Origin: Chloroflexota bacterium
GTDB lineage: Bacteria; Chloroflexota; Limnocylindria; Limnocylindrales; CSP1-4
NCBI GenBank assembly: GCA_025358525.1
Contig: JANYJI010000060.1
Location: forward strand, 1 to 36,625
Length of the DNA stretch: 36,625 bases
Direction: 5' to 3'
Below the pieces are notes generated by a model. The model saw only the letters and a program-made list of their open reading frames with translations. It made no database searches and was not told where the DNA came from. The number at the start of each line of letters is the position of its first letter. The first letter of the stretch is position 1. This document shows, in pieces, positions 1-9,510 of this stretch. Made by a program: the position numbers and the translations under genes.

Positions 1-446
1 CGGACTTGCCGGGCGGCCAGCTGGGCCATCGGAGTCAGCTCATCGTAAGTGACCATGTGCGTGACGCCGGCGAGCTTGCGAGCCTGTTTGGCGACGGAGC
101 CGGCATGGTCGCCGATCCTCTCCAGCTCGTATGTGACCCGATCGAGGGCAAGCAAGAAGCGCAGGTCGCGGGCGACCGGTGCCTGGGTGGCGATAGTCAT
201 TGCCACAATGCCGGCGACGGCCCGTTGAACCTCATTGATGCGTCCGTCGGCGGCGATGACCTTCTGGGCCAGGGACGCGTCGCGGTTCAGAAGGGCGTCG
301 TGGGCCGCGAGGATCTGCTCCTCCACGTAACTGCCCATACGCAGCACGCCGTCCTTCACGTCTCGCATCTCGACATCGAGACTCGCGCGAATGCGCAAGG
401 CGTGGCGCTTTGCATCGGCGACTACTGCGTCCTCCAGGGACCTCAT
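1..446 (-). CDS. phoU: PhoU phosphate-signalling protein (partial, C-terminus beyond left edge)
   Basis: Minus-strand translation from ATG at 446 gives MRSLEDAVVADAKRHALRIRASLDVEMRDVKDGVLRMGSYVEEQILAAHDALLNRDASLAQKVIAADGRINEVQ...TIATQAPVARDLRFLLALDRVTYELERIGDHAGSVAKQARKL, typical PhoU repeat. Missing from the ORF track because no stop lies in the window. Directly downstream of pstB. Confidence 0.93.
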   Translation of the reverse strand, partial: MRSLEDAVVADAKRHALRIRASLDVEMRDVKDGVLRMGSYVEEQILAAHDALLNRDASLAQKVIAADGRINEVQRAVAGIVAMTIATQAPVARDLRFLLALDRVTYELERIGDHAGSVAKQARKLAGVTHMVTYDELTPMAQLAARQV

Positions 447-472
447 CTTCGACTCCTGATTTTGATTGGGAC

Positions 473-1354
473 TCATCCGAATCGTCCGGAGATATAGTCC
501 TCGGTGAGTCGCTCGGTCGGCCGGGTGAAGATTCGGCCGGTGGGTCCAACCTCGACGAGGTAGCCGGCGCGATCCTCGGCCATCGTAAAGAAGGCCGTGA
601 CATCGCTCACGCGTGCCGCCTGCTGCATGTTGTGAGTAACGATGACGATGGTGTAGGCCTGTCGCAGCTCGCGCATCAACTCTTCGATACGGAGTGTCGA
701 GACCGGGTCTAGGGCCGACGCGGGCTCGTCCATCAGGATCACCTCTGGATCCGTGGCCAGGACTCGGGCGATGCAGAGGCGCTGCTGTTGGCCGCCGGAC
801 AGGGCCAGGCCGGACTTGCGCCGCAGGTCGTCCTTGACCTCGTCCCACAGCGCCGCCCGCTTGAGACTCGTTTCCACCAGTTCCTCGAGTTTGCGCCGAT
901 CATTCATGCCGCGGCGGCGCGGGCCGTAGGCCACGTTCTCGAAGATGGACATCGGGAACGGGTTGGGGCGCTGGAAGACCATGCCGACCCTGCGCCTCAG
1001 CTCGACGACACTCACCTCGGGGTCCATGACATTTTCGCCTTCAAGGCAGACAGCGCCTTGGACGCTTGCGCCCGGAATGAGATCGTTCATGCGGTTGAAG
1101 CAGCGCAGGAAGGTGCTCTTGCCGCTGCCGGAAGGTCCGATGAGGGCCAGGATCGAGCGTGCCTGGACCTGGAGGGATACGTCGCGAACCGCAACCTTCT
1201 CGCCATACATGATGGAGACGTGCTCCGTTGCGATCTTGATAGAGATGGTGGCGGCAGATGCCTCGTCGCGGACCACGGGCGCGGTCACGTCGATAGCCCG
1301 GACCGAGGGTACGGGGTGGGGGGCAGTAGCAAGCATTTCGTCTCCGAAGTTCAT
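473..1354 (-). CDS. pstB: Phosphate ABC transporter ATP-binding protein PstB
   Basis: Walker [10 protein letters not shown], signature LSGGQQQR, Walker [17 protein letters not shown] track shows an upstream-extended ORF to 2194; real start MNFGDEM at 1354, overlapping the pstA stop. Confidence 0.95.
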   Translation of the reverse strand: MNFGDEMLATAPHPVPSVRAIDVTAPVVRDEASAATISIKIATEHVSIMYGEKVAVRDVSLQVQARSILALIGPSGSGKSTFLRCFNRMNDLIPGASVQGAVCLEGENVMDPEVSVVELRRRVGMVFQRPNPFPMSIFENVAYGPRRRGMNDRRKLEELVETSLKRAALWDEVKDDLRRKSGLALSGGQQQRLCIARVLATDPEVILMDEPASALDPVSTLRIEELMRELRQAYTIVIVTHNMQQAARVSDVTAFFTMAEDRAGYLVEVGPTGRIFTRPTERLTEDYISGRFG

Positions 1355-2307
1355 GCGGCCGTCAGCCTTCGGGTCAGCACGCGGCCCAGAAAGCGCGCCC
1401 CAAGGTTGAATATCAGGACCAGCGCGATCAGGAGCGCGGCCGAGCCATCGACGATCTGGTTGCGGTAGGCGCCCAGACCCTCGGATTGCAGCTTGTAGAT
1501 ATAGACGGACAGGGTTGTGGCGGGTCGGAAGGGGCTCCACGGCGATGCCGGGTTGGTAATGTCGAGGTTGCCGAAGTTGAGGTGCGTGGGCGTCCCGATC
1601 CCTGCCGTGAACAGGAGAACGGCAGCCTCGCCGAAGACGCGGCCCGCTGTCAGGATCACGCCTGTGACGAGCCCCGGGATGGCGAGCGGCAGGACAACGT
1701 GGCGGATGGTCTGCCATTTCGTGGCGCCCAGAGCGAGGCTGGCGCTGCGCTCGTCCTGCGGTACGGCCCGGAGTGCCTGTTCGGCGAGCCGGGTCATTAG
1801 GGGCAGGTTGAACATGGTGAGGGCAAGCGCGCCGCCGAGGGCCGTGAAGCCCATATGTAGCTCGTCCACGAACAGGATGAGGCCGAACATGCCGACCACA
1901 ATCGAGGGCACGGAGCTGATTGCCTCTTCGGCGAATCGGATGGCGCTGGTAACGGCGTTGTCGCCGGCATACTCGGACATGTAGATGCCGCCAAGGATGC
2001 CGACCGGCACCGAGACCATGAGCGTCAGAGCGAGCATGTAGATGGAGTTCCAGAGGAGCGGGAAAATGCCGCCCAGATCGGAGTCGCTTGGATCGCTGAG
2101 CACGAAGCTCGGCGAGACGACGCCCCAGGCAGCCATGGCGAAGTGGACGATGATCGCCCCGAGCAGAAGTAGGACGAACGCGCCAGTCCCCCACAGGACG
2201 GCAGTGGCTACGCGGTCGGCGAGCATGCTGCCCCTGGAACTCTTGCCGTGCAGGCTGGGACGGCCCGGGCCAGCCTGCCTGTCGATCGATGGAGCGCCGG
2301 CGCTCAC
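1351..2307 (-). CDS. pstA: Phosphate ABC transporter permease PstA
   Basis: Multi-TM permease, [16 protein letters not shown]..., ATGA overlaps with pstC and pstB. Confidence 0.93.
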   Translation of the reverse strand: MSAGAPSIDRQAGPGRPSLHGKSSRGSMLADRVATAVLWGTGAFVLLLLGAIIVHFAMAAWGVVSPSFVLSDPSDSDLGGIFPLLWNSIYMLALTLMVSVPVGILGGIYMSEYAGDNAVTSAIRFAEEAISSVPSIVVGMFGLILFVDELHMGFTALGGALALTMFNLPLMTRLAEQALRAVPQDERSASLALGATKWQTIRHVVLPLAIPGLVTGVILTAGRVFGEAAVLLFTAGIGTPTHLNFGNLDITNPASPWSPFRPATTLSVYIYKLQSEGLGAYRNQIVDGSAALLIALVLIFNLGARFLGRVLTRRLTAA

Positions 2308-3305
2308 AGGGCGATCCTCCGACTGTTGATCACGCGCACGAGCACCACTGAGGTGATCGAGATGACCAGCAGGACCAGGCTCATGGTCCAGAGCGCGTCT
2401 TGCCAGGGTTCACCGAAGACCGTGTTGCCCATCTCCAGGGTGATCTGGGAGGTCAGCGTCGAGAGAGGCTGGGTGATCGCCCTGGGGAATACAGGGCTGC
2501 TGCCGATGACCATCTGCACGGCCAGGGCCTCGCCGGCGGCTCGAGTCATGCCCAGCACGACCGCCGTAAGGACACCGGGCAGGGCGGCCGGAACGAGGAT
2601 GTGGCGGATCGCCTGCCAGCGGGTAGTGCCGAGGGCGAGCGATCCCGTACGGAGCTCCTGCGGGACGGCCCGAAAGGCGTCGTAGGAGACGCTCGTGACG
2701 GTGGGCAGGATCATGATCGATAGGACCAGCGACCCGGCGAGCCAGGAAAAGCCAGTCCGGAAGCCCGGCGCCCGAAAGACCTCACCGAGGACTGGCAGCG
2801 AGACCACAAGACCCTGCTGAAATGTGTCGCTCAAGAACGGCACCAGGATCGTCAGGCCGAGCCAGCCCCACACAACGCTGGGGATGCCGACAAAGATCTC
2901 CAGGGCGGGCTGCACGATCGCCTTGGCCCATTGCGGAGCGACCTCGGAGAGGAAAAGGGCCAGCCCCACGGAGAGTGGCGTCGAGATGACCAGGGCCACG
3001 ACCGTAACAAAGATCGTGCCGGCAATGAACGGCAGCAGGCCAAAGTTGACGGTGCCGCTCATCCGGTCAGGCTGCCACTCAGCCGAAAAGATCTGAGTGA
3101 TCGGGATGCCGTCCTTTAGGAAGAGCTGCAGGCCCTGCCAGGCGATGAAGGCGAGCAGCAGGACGACCACTCCGATCATCGAGGCCGCGGCCACAAAGAC
3201 CACTCGCCGCGGCAGATCGATACGTTCGCGGAAACCCGGTCTGGCGCGCAGGCTGGCCCGTCGGTCAGGGGTTGCCAAGTGGACCATTGGCTCAACTTCG
3301 GTCAC
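2304..3305 (-). CDS. pstC: Phosphate ABC transporter permease PstC
   Basis: [17 protein letters not shown] and [16 protein letters not shown] permease motifs, position in pst operon. Confidence 0.93.
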   Translation of the reverse strand: MTEVEPMVHLATPDRRASLRARPGFRERIDLPRRVVFVAAASMIGVVVLLLAFIAWQGLQLFLKDGIPITQIFSAEWQPDRMSGTVNFGLLPFIAGTIFVTVVALVISTPLSVGLALFLSEVAPQWAKAIVQPALEIFVGIPSVVWGWLGLTILVPFLSDTFQQGLVVSLPVLGEVFRAPGFRTGFSWLAGSLVLSIMILPTVTSVSYDAFRAVPQELRTGSLALGTTRWQAIRHILVPAALPGVLTAVVLGMTRAAGEALAVQMVIGSSPVFPRAITQPLSTLTSQITLEMGNTVFGEPWQDALWTMSLVLLVISITSVVLVRVINSRRIAL

Positions 3306-3330
3306 TGCGGGGTCCGGAGCGGAGCGGTGG

Positions 3331-4221
3331 CTATTTGGCGGCGGGGGCGTAGGAAAGGCTGGGGATGAGATTGGTCTGAACGTCCGCGCTCATCATGTAG
3401 TCGAGAAAGGCCTTGGTGAGTCCGGCGGGCTGGCCGTTGGTGTACATGTGGCCGTCGGCGGCGAGCTTGTAGGTGCCAGTGGACATGTTGGCGATCGTGG
3501 CATCGGCGCCGTTGAGCTGAAGGCCGTTGAGCAGGGACTTGTTCGCCGGGTCGTTGTAATACGCGAAGCCGATGACGCTGATCGAACCCGGGGTTTTGCT
3601 GATGGCCGTCGTGATCGCGCCGTTTGAGTCTTCAGTCAGGGTCTCGCCGCCCGTCGCCTCGTTGGCGCCGCTCAGGACGAGCTTCTTGTACGTTGAGCGG
3701 GTGCCGGAGGAAGCAGGACGCAGGATCAGGACGATCGCCTTGTCGGGGCCGCCGACAGCCTTCCAGTTGGTGATCTTGCCGGTCCAGATGTCGATGCTCT
3801 GCTGCGTCGTGAGGTTGGTGACGCCGGTCACGTCCTTGTTGGTGACGACGATCCAACCCTGCTTGGCGACGATATGGTCCACGAGTTTGTTCGCGTCGGG
3901 CGTGGCGAGCTTGCTGCCGGCGGTGATGTCGGAGTTGCCGATCTGGACGGCGCCCTGGACGACCTGGCTGAGGCCGGTGCCGGAACCGCCGCCGTTGACG
4001 GTGACCGTGGCGCCGGCGCAGGCCTTGGTGTACGCCTTGGCAGCGGCATCGATGAGCGGCTGAAGGGCCGTCGAGCCGGCAGCGGTGATGCTACCGGTGA
4101 CGCAGTTCGTGGCCGAGGTGGCGGCGGTCGGCGCTGGCGATGTGCCGGCCGACGAGCACGCAGCGGCCAAGATCGTGGCCGCAATGGCCAGTCCGCCGAG
4201 ACGTCGGGTTCCGTTGAGCAA
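3331..4221 (-). CDS. pstS: Phosphate-binding protein PstS (lipoprotein)
   Basis: Lipobox-like signal peptide (ATILAAACSS), AAGSTALQPL, NGGGSGTGLSQV. TTG start preceded by GAGGAG. Confidence 0.93.
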   Translation of the reverse strand: MLNGTRRLGGLAIAATILAAACSSAGTSPAPTAATSATNCVTGSITAAGSTALQPLIDAAAKAYTKACAGATVTVNGGGSGTGLSQVVQGAVQIGNSDITAGSKLATPDANKLVDHIVAKQGWIVVTNKDVTGVTNLTTQQSIDIWTGKITNWKAVGGPDKAIVLILRPASSGTRSTYKKLVLSGANEATGGETLTEDSNGAITTAISKTPGSISVIGFAYYNDPANKSLLNGLQLNGADATIANMSTGTYKLAADGHMYTNGQPAGLTKAFLDYMMSADVQTNLIPSLSYAPAAK

Positions 4222-4294
4222 CGTAGTGTCTCCTCGTGCGCTGGGCGACTGGACGAGCCAACCTGCTCCCAGTTGCGAGGAGATGGTCCAAGAC

Positions 4295-4327
4295 GGCGTT
4301 TAACGCGGTGTTGGCGGTTCGTTAACG
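4295..4327 (-). promoter_or_regulatory. Candidate PHO-box-like array: three contiguous 11-bp units upstream of pstS
   Basis: Minus strand CGTTAACGAAC|CGCCAACACCG|CGTTAAACGCC, about 74 bp upstream of the pstS start. 11-bp direct repeats are typical of OmpR/PhoB-family operators. Confidence 0.45.
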
Positions 4328-4400
4328 TTCGAGCGGCCGAAAACGGGTGGGCCCGAGCGCGGGACGGTCTGAGGCGGGCCGAACGAAGCCGAGGCGGAAG

Positions 4401-5021
4401 TTAGGCGTGCTTGACGACGATCCGCTCGATCAGGTCCGCCACGTCCTCGCATTTGTCGATCGTGTCTTCGAGGAGGGAGTAGACGTCCTTCCACTTGAGG
4501 ACCTCGATCGTCTTCGCGCCGTCATCGAAGAGGCCGGCGATTGCGGAACGGCTCAGTCGGTCGCCCTCGTTCTCGATCCTATGAACCTCGATGATGAAGC
4601 GGTCGAGATCCTTGAAGCCGCGCAGGTTGCTCAGGGCCTGGTGGATCGTTTCGCAAGCCTGGACGACCAGGGACGCCTGCTTCACGGACGTCTTCGTAGG
4701 CGACACGATGCGATAAAGGACAAAGGTGTCGGCTACCTCTTCGATCAGGTCGAGGATGTCGTCGAGGGCACTGATGAGGGCGTGGATCTCCTCGCGATCG
4801 AAGGGCGTTACGAAGGTCTGTTCCAGGCGCCGGCCGATGTCGTGGCTGATCTCGTCGCCCCGGTGCTCCGTTTCTCGAATCTTCTTGGCGGCCTTGTCGG
4901 GGTTGTCGAAGGTGCGCAGCATCGCCTCGAGCTGCCGGGCGCCGTCGAGGACGTTTGCCGCGTCCTCCACGAAGAGGTCGAAGAATCGCTCTTCGCGCGG
5001 GATCAATCGAAACGAGCGCAC
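4401..5021 (-). CDS. DUF47 family PhoU-like protein
   Basis: ERFFDLFVEDAANVLDGARQLEAML...ETEHRGDEISHDIGRRLEQTFVTPFDREEIHALISALDDILDLIEEVAD, characteristic of DUF47/PIT accessory proteins. Confidence 0.9.
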   Translation of the reverse strand: MRSFRLIPREERFFDLFVEDAANVLDGARQLEAMLRTFDNPDKAAKKIRETEHRGDEISHDIGRRLEQTFVTPFDREEIHALISALDDILDLIEEVADTFVLYRIVSPTKTSVKQASLVVQACETIHQALSNLRGFKDLDRFIIEVHRIENEGDRLSRSAIAGLFDDGAKTIEVLKWKDVYSLLEDTIDKCEDVADLIERIVVKHA

Positions 5022-5190
5022 CTGGTCAACCTCCGGAAGACGTCGCTGTCGTGAGACGAGCCGGCCGTACGCTCGGCCTCGTCGTCGCGCTCAGATCGTC
5101 GTCATCGCTTAGGGTAGCGCTCGAGGGGCTCTCTTGCTCATTGAGCCAGGTAGTCAGGCTGAAGTCGGCCGGGTGTGGCATGCTCGATTC

Positions 5191-6507
5191 GTGGACATAG
5201 TCGAAGTCCTGTTCATCGTCGGCCTGGCGATCCTGCTGGGCTGGTCTCTGGCAGTCGCGATTTCTCGCGGTCGCGTTATCGAACGACTCGAGGATGCGAC
5301 CGGTGCCAGCGATGCCGACGACGTGGAGCGGCTGGTTCGCGGTGCCATCGAGGAGGCCTCGGACGCCCGCTGGAACGCCGAGCAGACAGCCCACGATACT
5401 GGCTATCTCACCGAGCTGCTGACTGCGGGAGTCGTCCGGCTCAAGGACGATCTGACGGTGGAGGCCGCGAACGACGCGGCTCACGTCATGCTCGGGCGGA
5501 GGCTCGGGACAATGGTCGGGCGATCGGCCCTGGAGGCCTTTGTCGACGCTCGGATCGAGGGCATCGCCCAAACGGCCATGGAGTCAGGATCGGCCAACGG
5601 CGAGCTGGCCGTCAGGTCAAGCACGGGGACGACGGTCACGGTTCGGGCCCGTCGCTCCCCCGTGTCGGGGGTATGGCTGGTGATGGAGGACGTGTCGGAA
5701 CTGCGGCGCCTGCAGCGGATCCGATCCGAGTTCATCGATAATCTCTCGCACGAGCTTCGAACGCCGCTTACGACAATCAGCCTTCTGGCCGAAACGGCTG
5801 CCCGCGACGCGGAATCCGCGTCACCGAGACTGCGTGACCGGATTTCCAAGATCGAGATCGAGACGGGTCACCTGACCCAGATGGTCAACGAATTGCTCGA
5901 TCTGTCGCGTATCGAGAGCGGTACCGCCCAGTTGCTGCTCGACGACGTCAACATGATCCGAGTCGTCAGCTCCACGGCCGAACGGCTACGCCTCTTCGCG
6001 GAGCGTCAGGGACTTCGGATCGTACTGGACCTGCCAGGGCATGTCTCCCCGGTTCGCGGCGACGAGGATCGGCTCGGTCAGGTGTTGATCAACCTGCTGC
6101 ACAACGCCGTCAAGTTCAGCCCTAATGGCGGCGAGATCGCCGTCGGGGTCCGCGAAGTCGCCACTGAGATCACGGTCTGGGTTCGCGATTCTGGCATGGG
6201 CGTTCCGCGGGCCGATCTGACTCGCATCTTCGAGCGTTTCTACAAGGTCGACAGGGCACGTGTCCGGGGCCGAGGCGGTACGGGCCTGGGACTCTCTATC
6301 GCCCGACACGTAATCGATTCGCACGGTGGACGAATCTGGGTCGAATCCGAGGAAGGCCGGGGATCGACATTCTCATTTACAATCCCACTCGCCCCGAAGC
6401 CGTCTGCTCCAGGGCAGGGGACATCCTCGACTGCCCACCTGGGGGCTCAGGGAATCGCCGAACCAGCCCGCCCAGGCCTGGGCTTGGGCCCGAAGCCCGG
6501 CCCCTGA
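5191..6507 (+). CDS. phoR: PhoR-like sensor histidine kinase (TM + PAS + HisKA + HATPase)
   Basis: H-box FIDNLSHELRTPLTTI, N-box NLLHNAVKFSPNGG, G-box GTGLGLSIARHVIDSHGG; one N-terminal TM. Likely GTG start at 5191; ORF extends to 5134. Confidence 0.82.
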   Translation: MDIVEVLFIVGLAILLGWSLAVAISRGRVIERLEDATGASDADDVERLVRGAIEEASDARWNAEQTAHDTGYLTELLTAGVVRLKDDLTVEAANDAAHVMLGRRLGTMVGRSALEAFVDARIEGIAQTAMESGSANGELAVRSSTGTTVTVRARRSPVSGVWLVMEDVSELRRLQRIRSEFIDNLSHELRTPLTTISLLAETAARDAESASPRLRDRISKIEIETGHLTQMVNELLDLSRIESGTAQLLLDDVNMIRVVSSTAERLRLFAERQGLRIVLDLPGHVSPVRGDEDRLGQVLINLLHNAVKFSPNGGEIAVGVREVATEITVWVRDSGMGVPRADLTRIFERFYKVDRARVRGRGGTGLGLSIARHVIDSHGGRIWVESEEGRGSTFSFTIPLAPKPSAPGQGTSSTAHLGAQGIAEPARPGLGLGPKPGP

Positions 6508-6510
6508 GCG

Positions 6511-6993
6511 CTACTCCTTCGTGGTCGAGTCGCCAGTGGGCCGTCGACGCGTGGTAGGACGCTTCGTGGCGGTCCTCTTGCGCGGCGCATTGGCCACCGT
6601 GGCGGCAGGACGCGTAGTGGCGGTCTTCTTGCGCGTGGCTTTGGCCACTGTGGCCGCGGCCGGAGCGGCCGGAGCGGCCGGTTCGGGTGGCCTGTGCGGC
6701 TCGGGCGCTGGAGTCGGCTCTACCAGCGTCGCGGCCGCGATTGGCGTTTCGCCGCGCAGGTCTTCCAGTTCAGCCTGGAGCATCTGGCGCCGGAAGGTGG
6801 CCCGGTCAAGCTTTCGCAATCGCCTGCGCTCCTGGCGGGTCGCATCGGAGAGCTGGCGCTCGAGCTGTCGGAGATGCTTTCGCACGCGCCGCGGAAAGGC
6901 GGCCTTCTTGGACGCCTTGTTGCGTGTCTCGCCGGAGAGCACTGGCGCACCAGCGTGAGCCTTGCCAGGTTGCTTGGATTTGCCCTTTACCAT
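6511..6993 (-). CDS. Small basic protein with histone-H1-like Lys/Arg/Ala/Pro/Thr-rich C-terminal tail
   Basis: MVKGKSKQPGKAHAG...coiled basic region RRVRKHLRQLERQLSDATRQERRRLRKLDRATFRRQMLQAELEDL, then PAAPAAATVAKATRKKTATTRPAATVANAPRKRTATKRPTTRRRPT. Confidence 0.75.
   Translation of the reverse strand: MVKGKSKQPGKAHAGAPVLSGETRNKASKKAAFPRRVRKHLRQLERQLSDATRQERRRLRKLDRATFRRQMLQAELEDLRGETPIAAATLVEPTPAPEPHRPPEPAAPAAPAAATVAKATRKKTATTRPAATVANAPRKRTATKRPTTRRRPTGDSTTKE
6556..6657. repeat. Two tandem 51-bp repeats encoding the basic tail
   Basis: Units 6556-6606 and 6607-6657 align end to end (aggacgc..gtggcggtc.tcttgcgcg...ttggccac.gtggc.gc). Confidence 0.8.
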
Positions 6994-7085
6994 GCCAGCC
7001 CCTTTTCGAAGATGTAGATGGTCGTTCGCCCTCCAGCAGGGCGCACGTGCGTCTTTGCCGAAGGATATGCCGTCGTCCTGGATGG

Positions 7086-7592
7086 TCAACCGTCAGTGCC
7101 GGCGGTCAGGAGATCGGGTGGCAGCAGCCAGCGCAGAATGCCACTCCCGGCCCCGAGCGGCCGCCGCGTGTCGATGCGCAGCAGAGTGCCCTTGCGGACT
7201 GGCAGCTCCGCCACGCCCACGAGTTCGGCCGCCAGCGAGCTGAAGTCAGGGTCGTGGCCAACCAGCAAGGGCCGGCTAGGGTTGCCGGCGCCGGCCAGCA
7301 GCCGTTCGAGTGACTCGAGGTCCAGCGGGCCTGCCAGGGCGTTGGTGACTACGATGGGCAGGCCAAGGGGGGTTGCCACGAGCCTGGCCGTCTCGAGGGC
7401 GCGAACGAGTGGTGAGCTCATGATCAGGTCCGGAAGAAAACCGATGTCGGCCAGGAAGAGGCCCAGGCGCTCCGCCTGGAGCCGGCCCTTCTCGGACAGC
7501 GGCCGCGCGGAATCGGGACCGTCCCACTTCATGGGGTCGCCGGCGTGGGCATGCCGGAGCAGGTGGAGTTGGAGTTCTTCTCTGGTCTTCAC
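7086..7592 (-). CDS. SixA-like histidine phosphatase family protein
   Basis: LHLLRHAHAGD (RHG-like motif), RPLSEKGRLQAERLG, LLVGHDPDFSSLA. Likely GTG start at 7592. Confidence 0.85.
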   Translation of the reverse strand: MKTREELQLHLLRHAHAGDPMKWDGPDSARPLSEKGRLQAERLGLFLADIGFLPDLIMSSPLVRALETARLVATPLGLPIVVTNALAGPLDLESLERLLAGAGNPSRPLLVGHDPDFSSLAAELVGVAELPVRKGTLLRIDTRRPLGAGSGILRWLLPPDLLTAGTDG

Positions 7593-7713
7593 GGTTCGAT
7601 CATCGCACGCCTGGTAATCGTATCGACTCCACCAATCCGGCACAGCGCCATAAATGCATTCGCGTTCCGTGTGGCGGTTCGGCGCAGTGGGCGAGGGCCA
7701 GCGCCGTCCGGCG

Positions 7714-9489
7714 TTACAGCGAGGCCGTTGCCCTGCCCAGCGCGCGGCGGAATGGAGCGCCGTTTACGGCCCGCCAGACCGGCCCCAGGGAGCGGCGTCG
7801 GCGGGCAACTTCGCGTTCGCGGGAGCGCAGGTAGGCACCGATCGCACGTCGCTCGATCTTGGAGAGATCTCCGGCTCGGGCGAGCAGAACTTCCCGCGCC
7901 AACTTCGCGGCCACGTCTGCATCGTGGAGACTGCCAAGGTGGTCCTGCAGTGCCGCCACCTTAGCCAAAAGGGGGTCACCGTCCGGGCCGAGCGTCTCGC
8001 CAAAGAACTCCAGCGCGTAGCGCAGCCATTTGGTCGAGATGCGCAGATTGTGGAGAGTCTCAATGTCGGCCCAGGGCAGCACCAACTCGTAGGCCCTGAC
8101 GGCCTGGTAGGTGGCCCAGACCTCGGACGGGGCGCGGTCACGGAGACGATGCGGCTCCGTCGGCGTGGCCACGCTAGACGCGGCACTGGCGCCCGCGTCG
8201 AGGAAGGCTGCCATCTCCTTGACGAAGGACTCGTACCGCTTCGAGTCGAGCTCGCGCACGAGGTCCGTCCCGGCCGCTTCTCGCTGCTGCCGCCAAAGCG
8301 ACGCGAGCGGCTCCAGACCGGGCCGCTGATCCTCATCGAGCCCGAGGCGATACGCTTCGAGCCCCTCGGTAAGCACGTCGAGGTCGCGTGCGGCACCGAG
8401 ACGGTCTGCGATCGTTTCGAGGCGGCGGCGCAACTTCTTGGTCTTGCCCGCCTTGAATGCGTCGTCGAAAACTCGCCAGGCCGCGCGCATCCGGCGGGTG
8501 GCGACGCGCATGGCGTGGAGGTCTTCTATTTCGAGACCGCTGCGGGTTCCGGCCTCGCGGTTCTGCATTCGGGCGAAATGGAACCCAAGCACCTTCAGGG
8601 CGGCTTCCGGCAGGCTATCGTCGGCATGGACCCCGAGTTTCCGGGACCCGGGCTTGGGAGTGGGTCCGGCCGCTGGCGCGTCGTTCGGCGCGGACGTGGG
8701 CGTAGGTCCTACTTCGTTCACGGGTTCTGTCTCGGGGGCGGGGCCGGCCTCGGGTTCGGCCTCGTGTTCGGCGCCTGCGGGTGGCCTGGACTTCGAGGTG
8801 AGCAGCTCGGGCGGCGCTGCAAGCCAGCGCTTCCTAAGATCCTTGGACATGGACGGCATGGCAGCTCGGATCGTCTCAACAGCGCGTTCGAGCTTGGAGC
8901 TCGAGACCGGCCTCATGCCATCGTCGCGATCGAGTAGTTCGGCCAGAGCCGCCAGGGGAGCCTCGTTGCCGCCCTTCAGCTCCACCTCGAGTTCCTCGAA
9001 GGCGTCCAGGACCTGGCCGTCGCCAACGATCTCGACCTCATCCACGCTCAGCTCGACTCGCGTGCGACCGGCCCGCAGCGGTCGTATCCGCCGCAACTGG
9101 CGGATCGTCAGCAGGTCGACGAGGGCAGCTGCGCCGCAAACCTTCAGAACCAGGGTGCGGGCCTGCGAAGAGGGCCAGTCAGCGGGGATCAGGCTCGCGT
9201 TGGCCGGGCCCTCAACCTCTTCGCGCCGCTGCAGGCGCGCTCCGGAGCTGCCCAGCGCCTTGAGGCTGATGCGGGTACCGCGCGACGTTCTGCGGAGGCG
9301 CGCAGCGAAACCGGCCCTGGCGAGAGCCCAGTCGGCCGAATCGATGTAGCGGTCCTCCAGCCGGACCGAGCGCACGGGTCCAGCCGGCGCAAAGAAGCCA
9401 AGCTCCGGTGCGACCAGATACCGATCGGCCCCGCCGGGCGCCTTCACCTGGTACTTGGTCTCGACTTCGATCATCCGCCCAGTAGCCAC
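7714..9489 (-). CDS. CYTH-CHAD domain protein (triphosphate tunnel metalloenzyme fold + polyP-associated CHAD)
   Basis: IEVETKYQV (ExExK) CYTH N-terminus; CHAD helices with LHAMRVATRRMRAAWRVF and LHNLRISTKWLRYALEFF; P/E/A-rich linker between them. Confidence 0.9.
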   Translation of the reverse strand: MATGRMIEVETKYQVKAPGGADRYLVAPELGFFAPAGPVRSVRLEDRYIDSADWALARAGFAARLRRTSRGTRISLKALGSSGARLQRREEVEGPANASLIPADWPSSQARTLVLKVCGAAALVDLLTIRQLRRIRPLRAGRTRVELSVDEVEIVGDGQVLDAFEELEVELKGGNEAPLAALAELLDRDDGMRPVSSSKLERAVETIRAAMPSMSKDLRKRWLAAPPELLTSKSRPPAGAEHEAEPEAGPAPETEPVNEVGPTPTSAPNDAPAAGPTPKPGSRKLGVHADDSLPEAALKVLGFHFARMQNREAGTRSGLEIEDLHAMRVATRRMRAAWRVFDDAFKAGKTKKLRRRLETIADRLGAARDLDVLTEGLEAYRLGLDEDQRPGLEPLASLWRQQREAAGTDLVRELDSKRYESFVKEMAAFLDAGASAASSVATPTEPHRLRDRAPSEVWATYQAVRAYELVLPWADIETLHNLRISTKWLRYALEFFGETLGPDGDPLLAKVAALQDHLGSLHDADVAAKLAREVLLARAGDLSKIERRAIGAYLRSREREVARRRRSLGPVWRAVNGAPFRRALGRATASL

Positions 9490-9510
9490 GTCCGCTCCGC
9501 TTTCTGTGCG

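Noticed and set aside
473-2194. 573-aa ORF apparently fusing an Arg-rich sequence to PstB
   Set aside because: The upstream part is an out-of-frame reading of pstA; PstB starts at MNFGDEM (1354).
6658-6690. ggccggagc micro-repeats as a possible regulatory repeat
   Set aside because: Explained by the Ala/Pro-rich coding sequence of the H1-like protein.
7654-8937. 427-aa plus-strand ORF opposite CYTH-CHAD
   Set aside because: Antisense to a clearly recognisable coding frame; no family resemblance.
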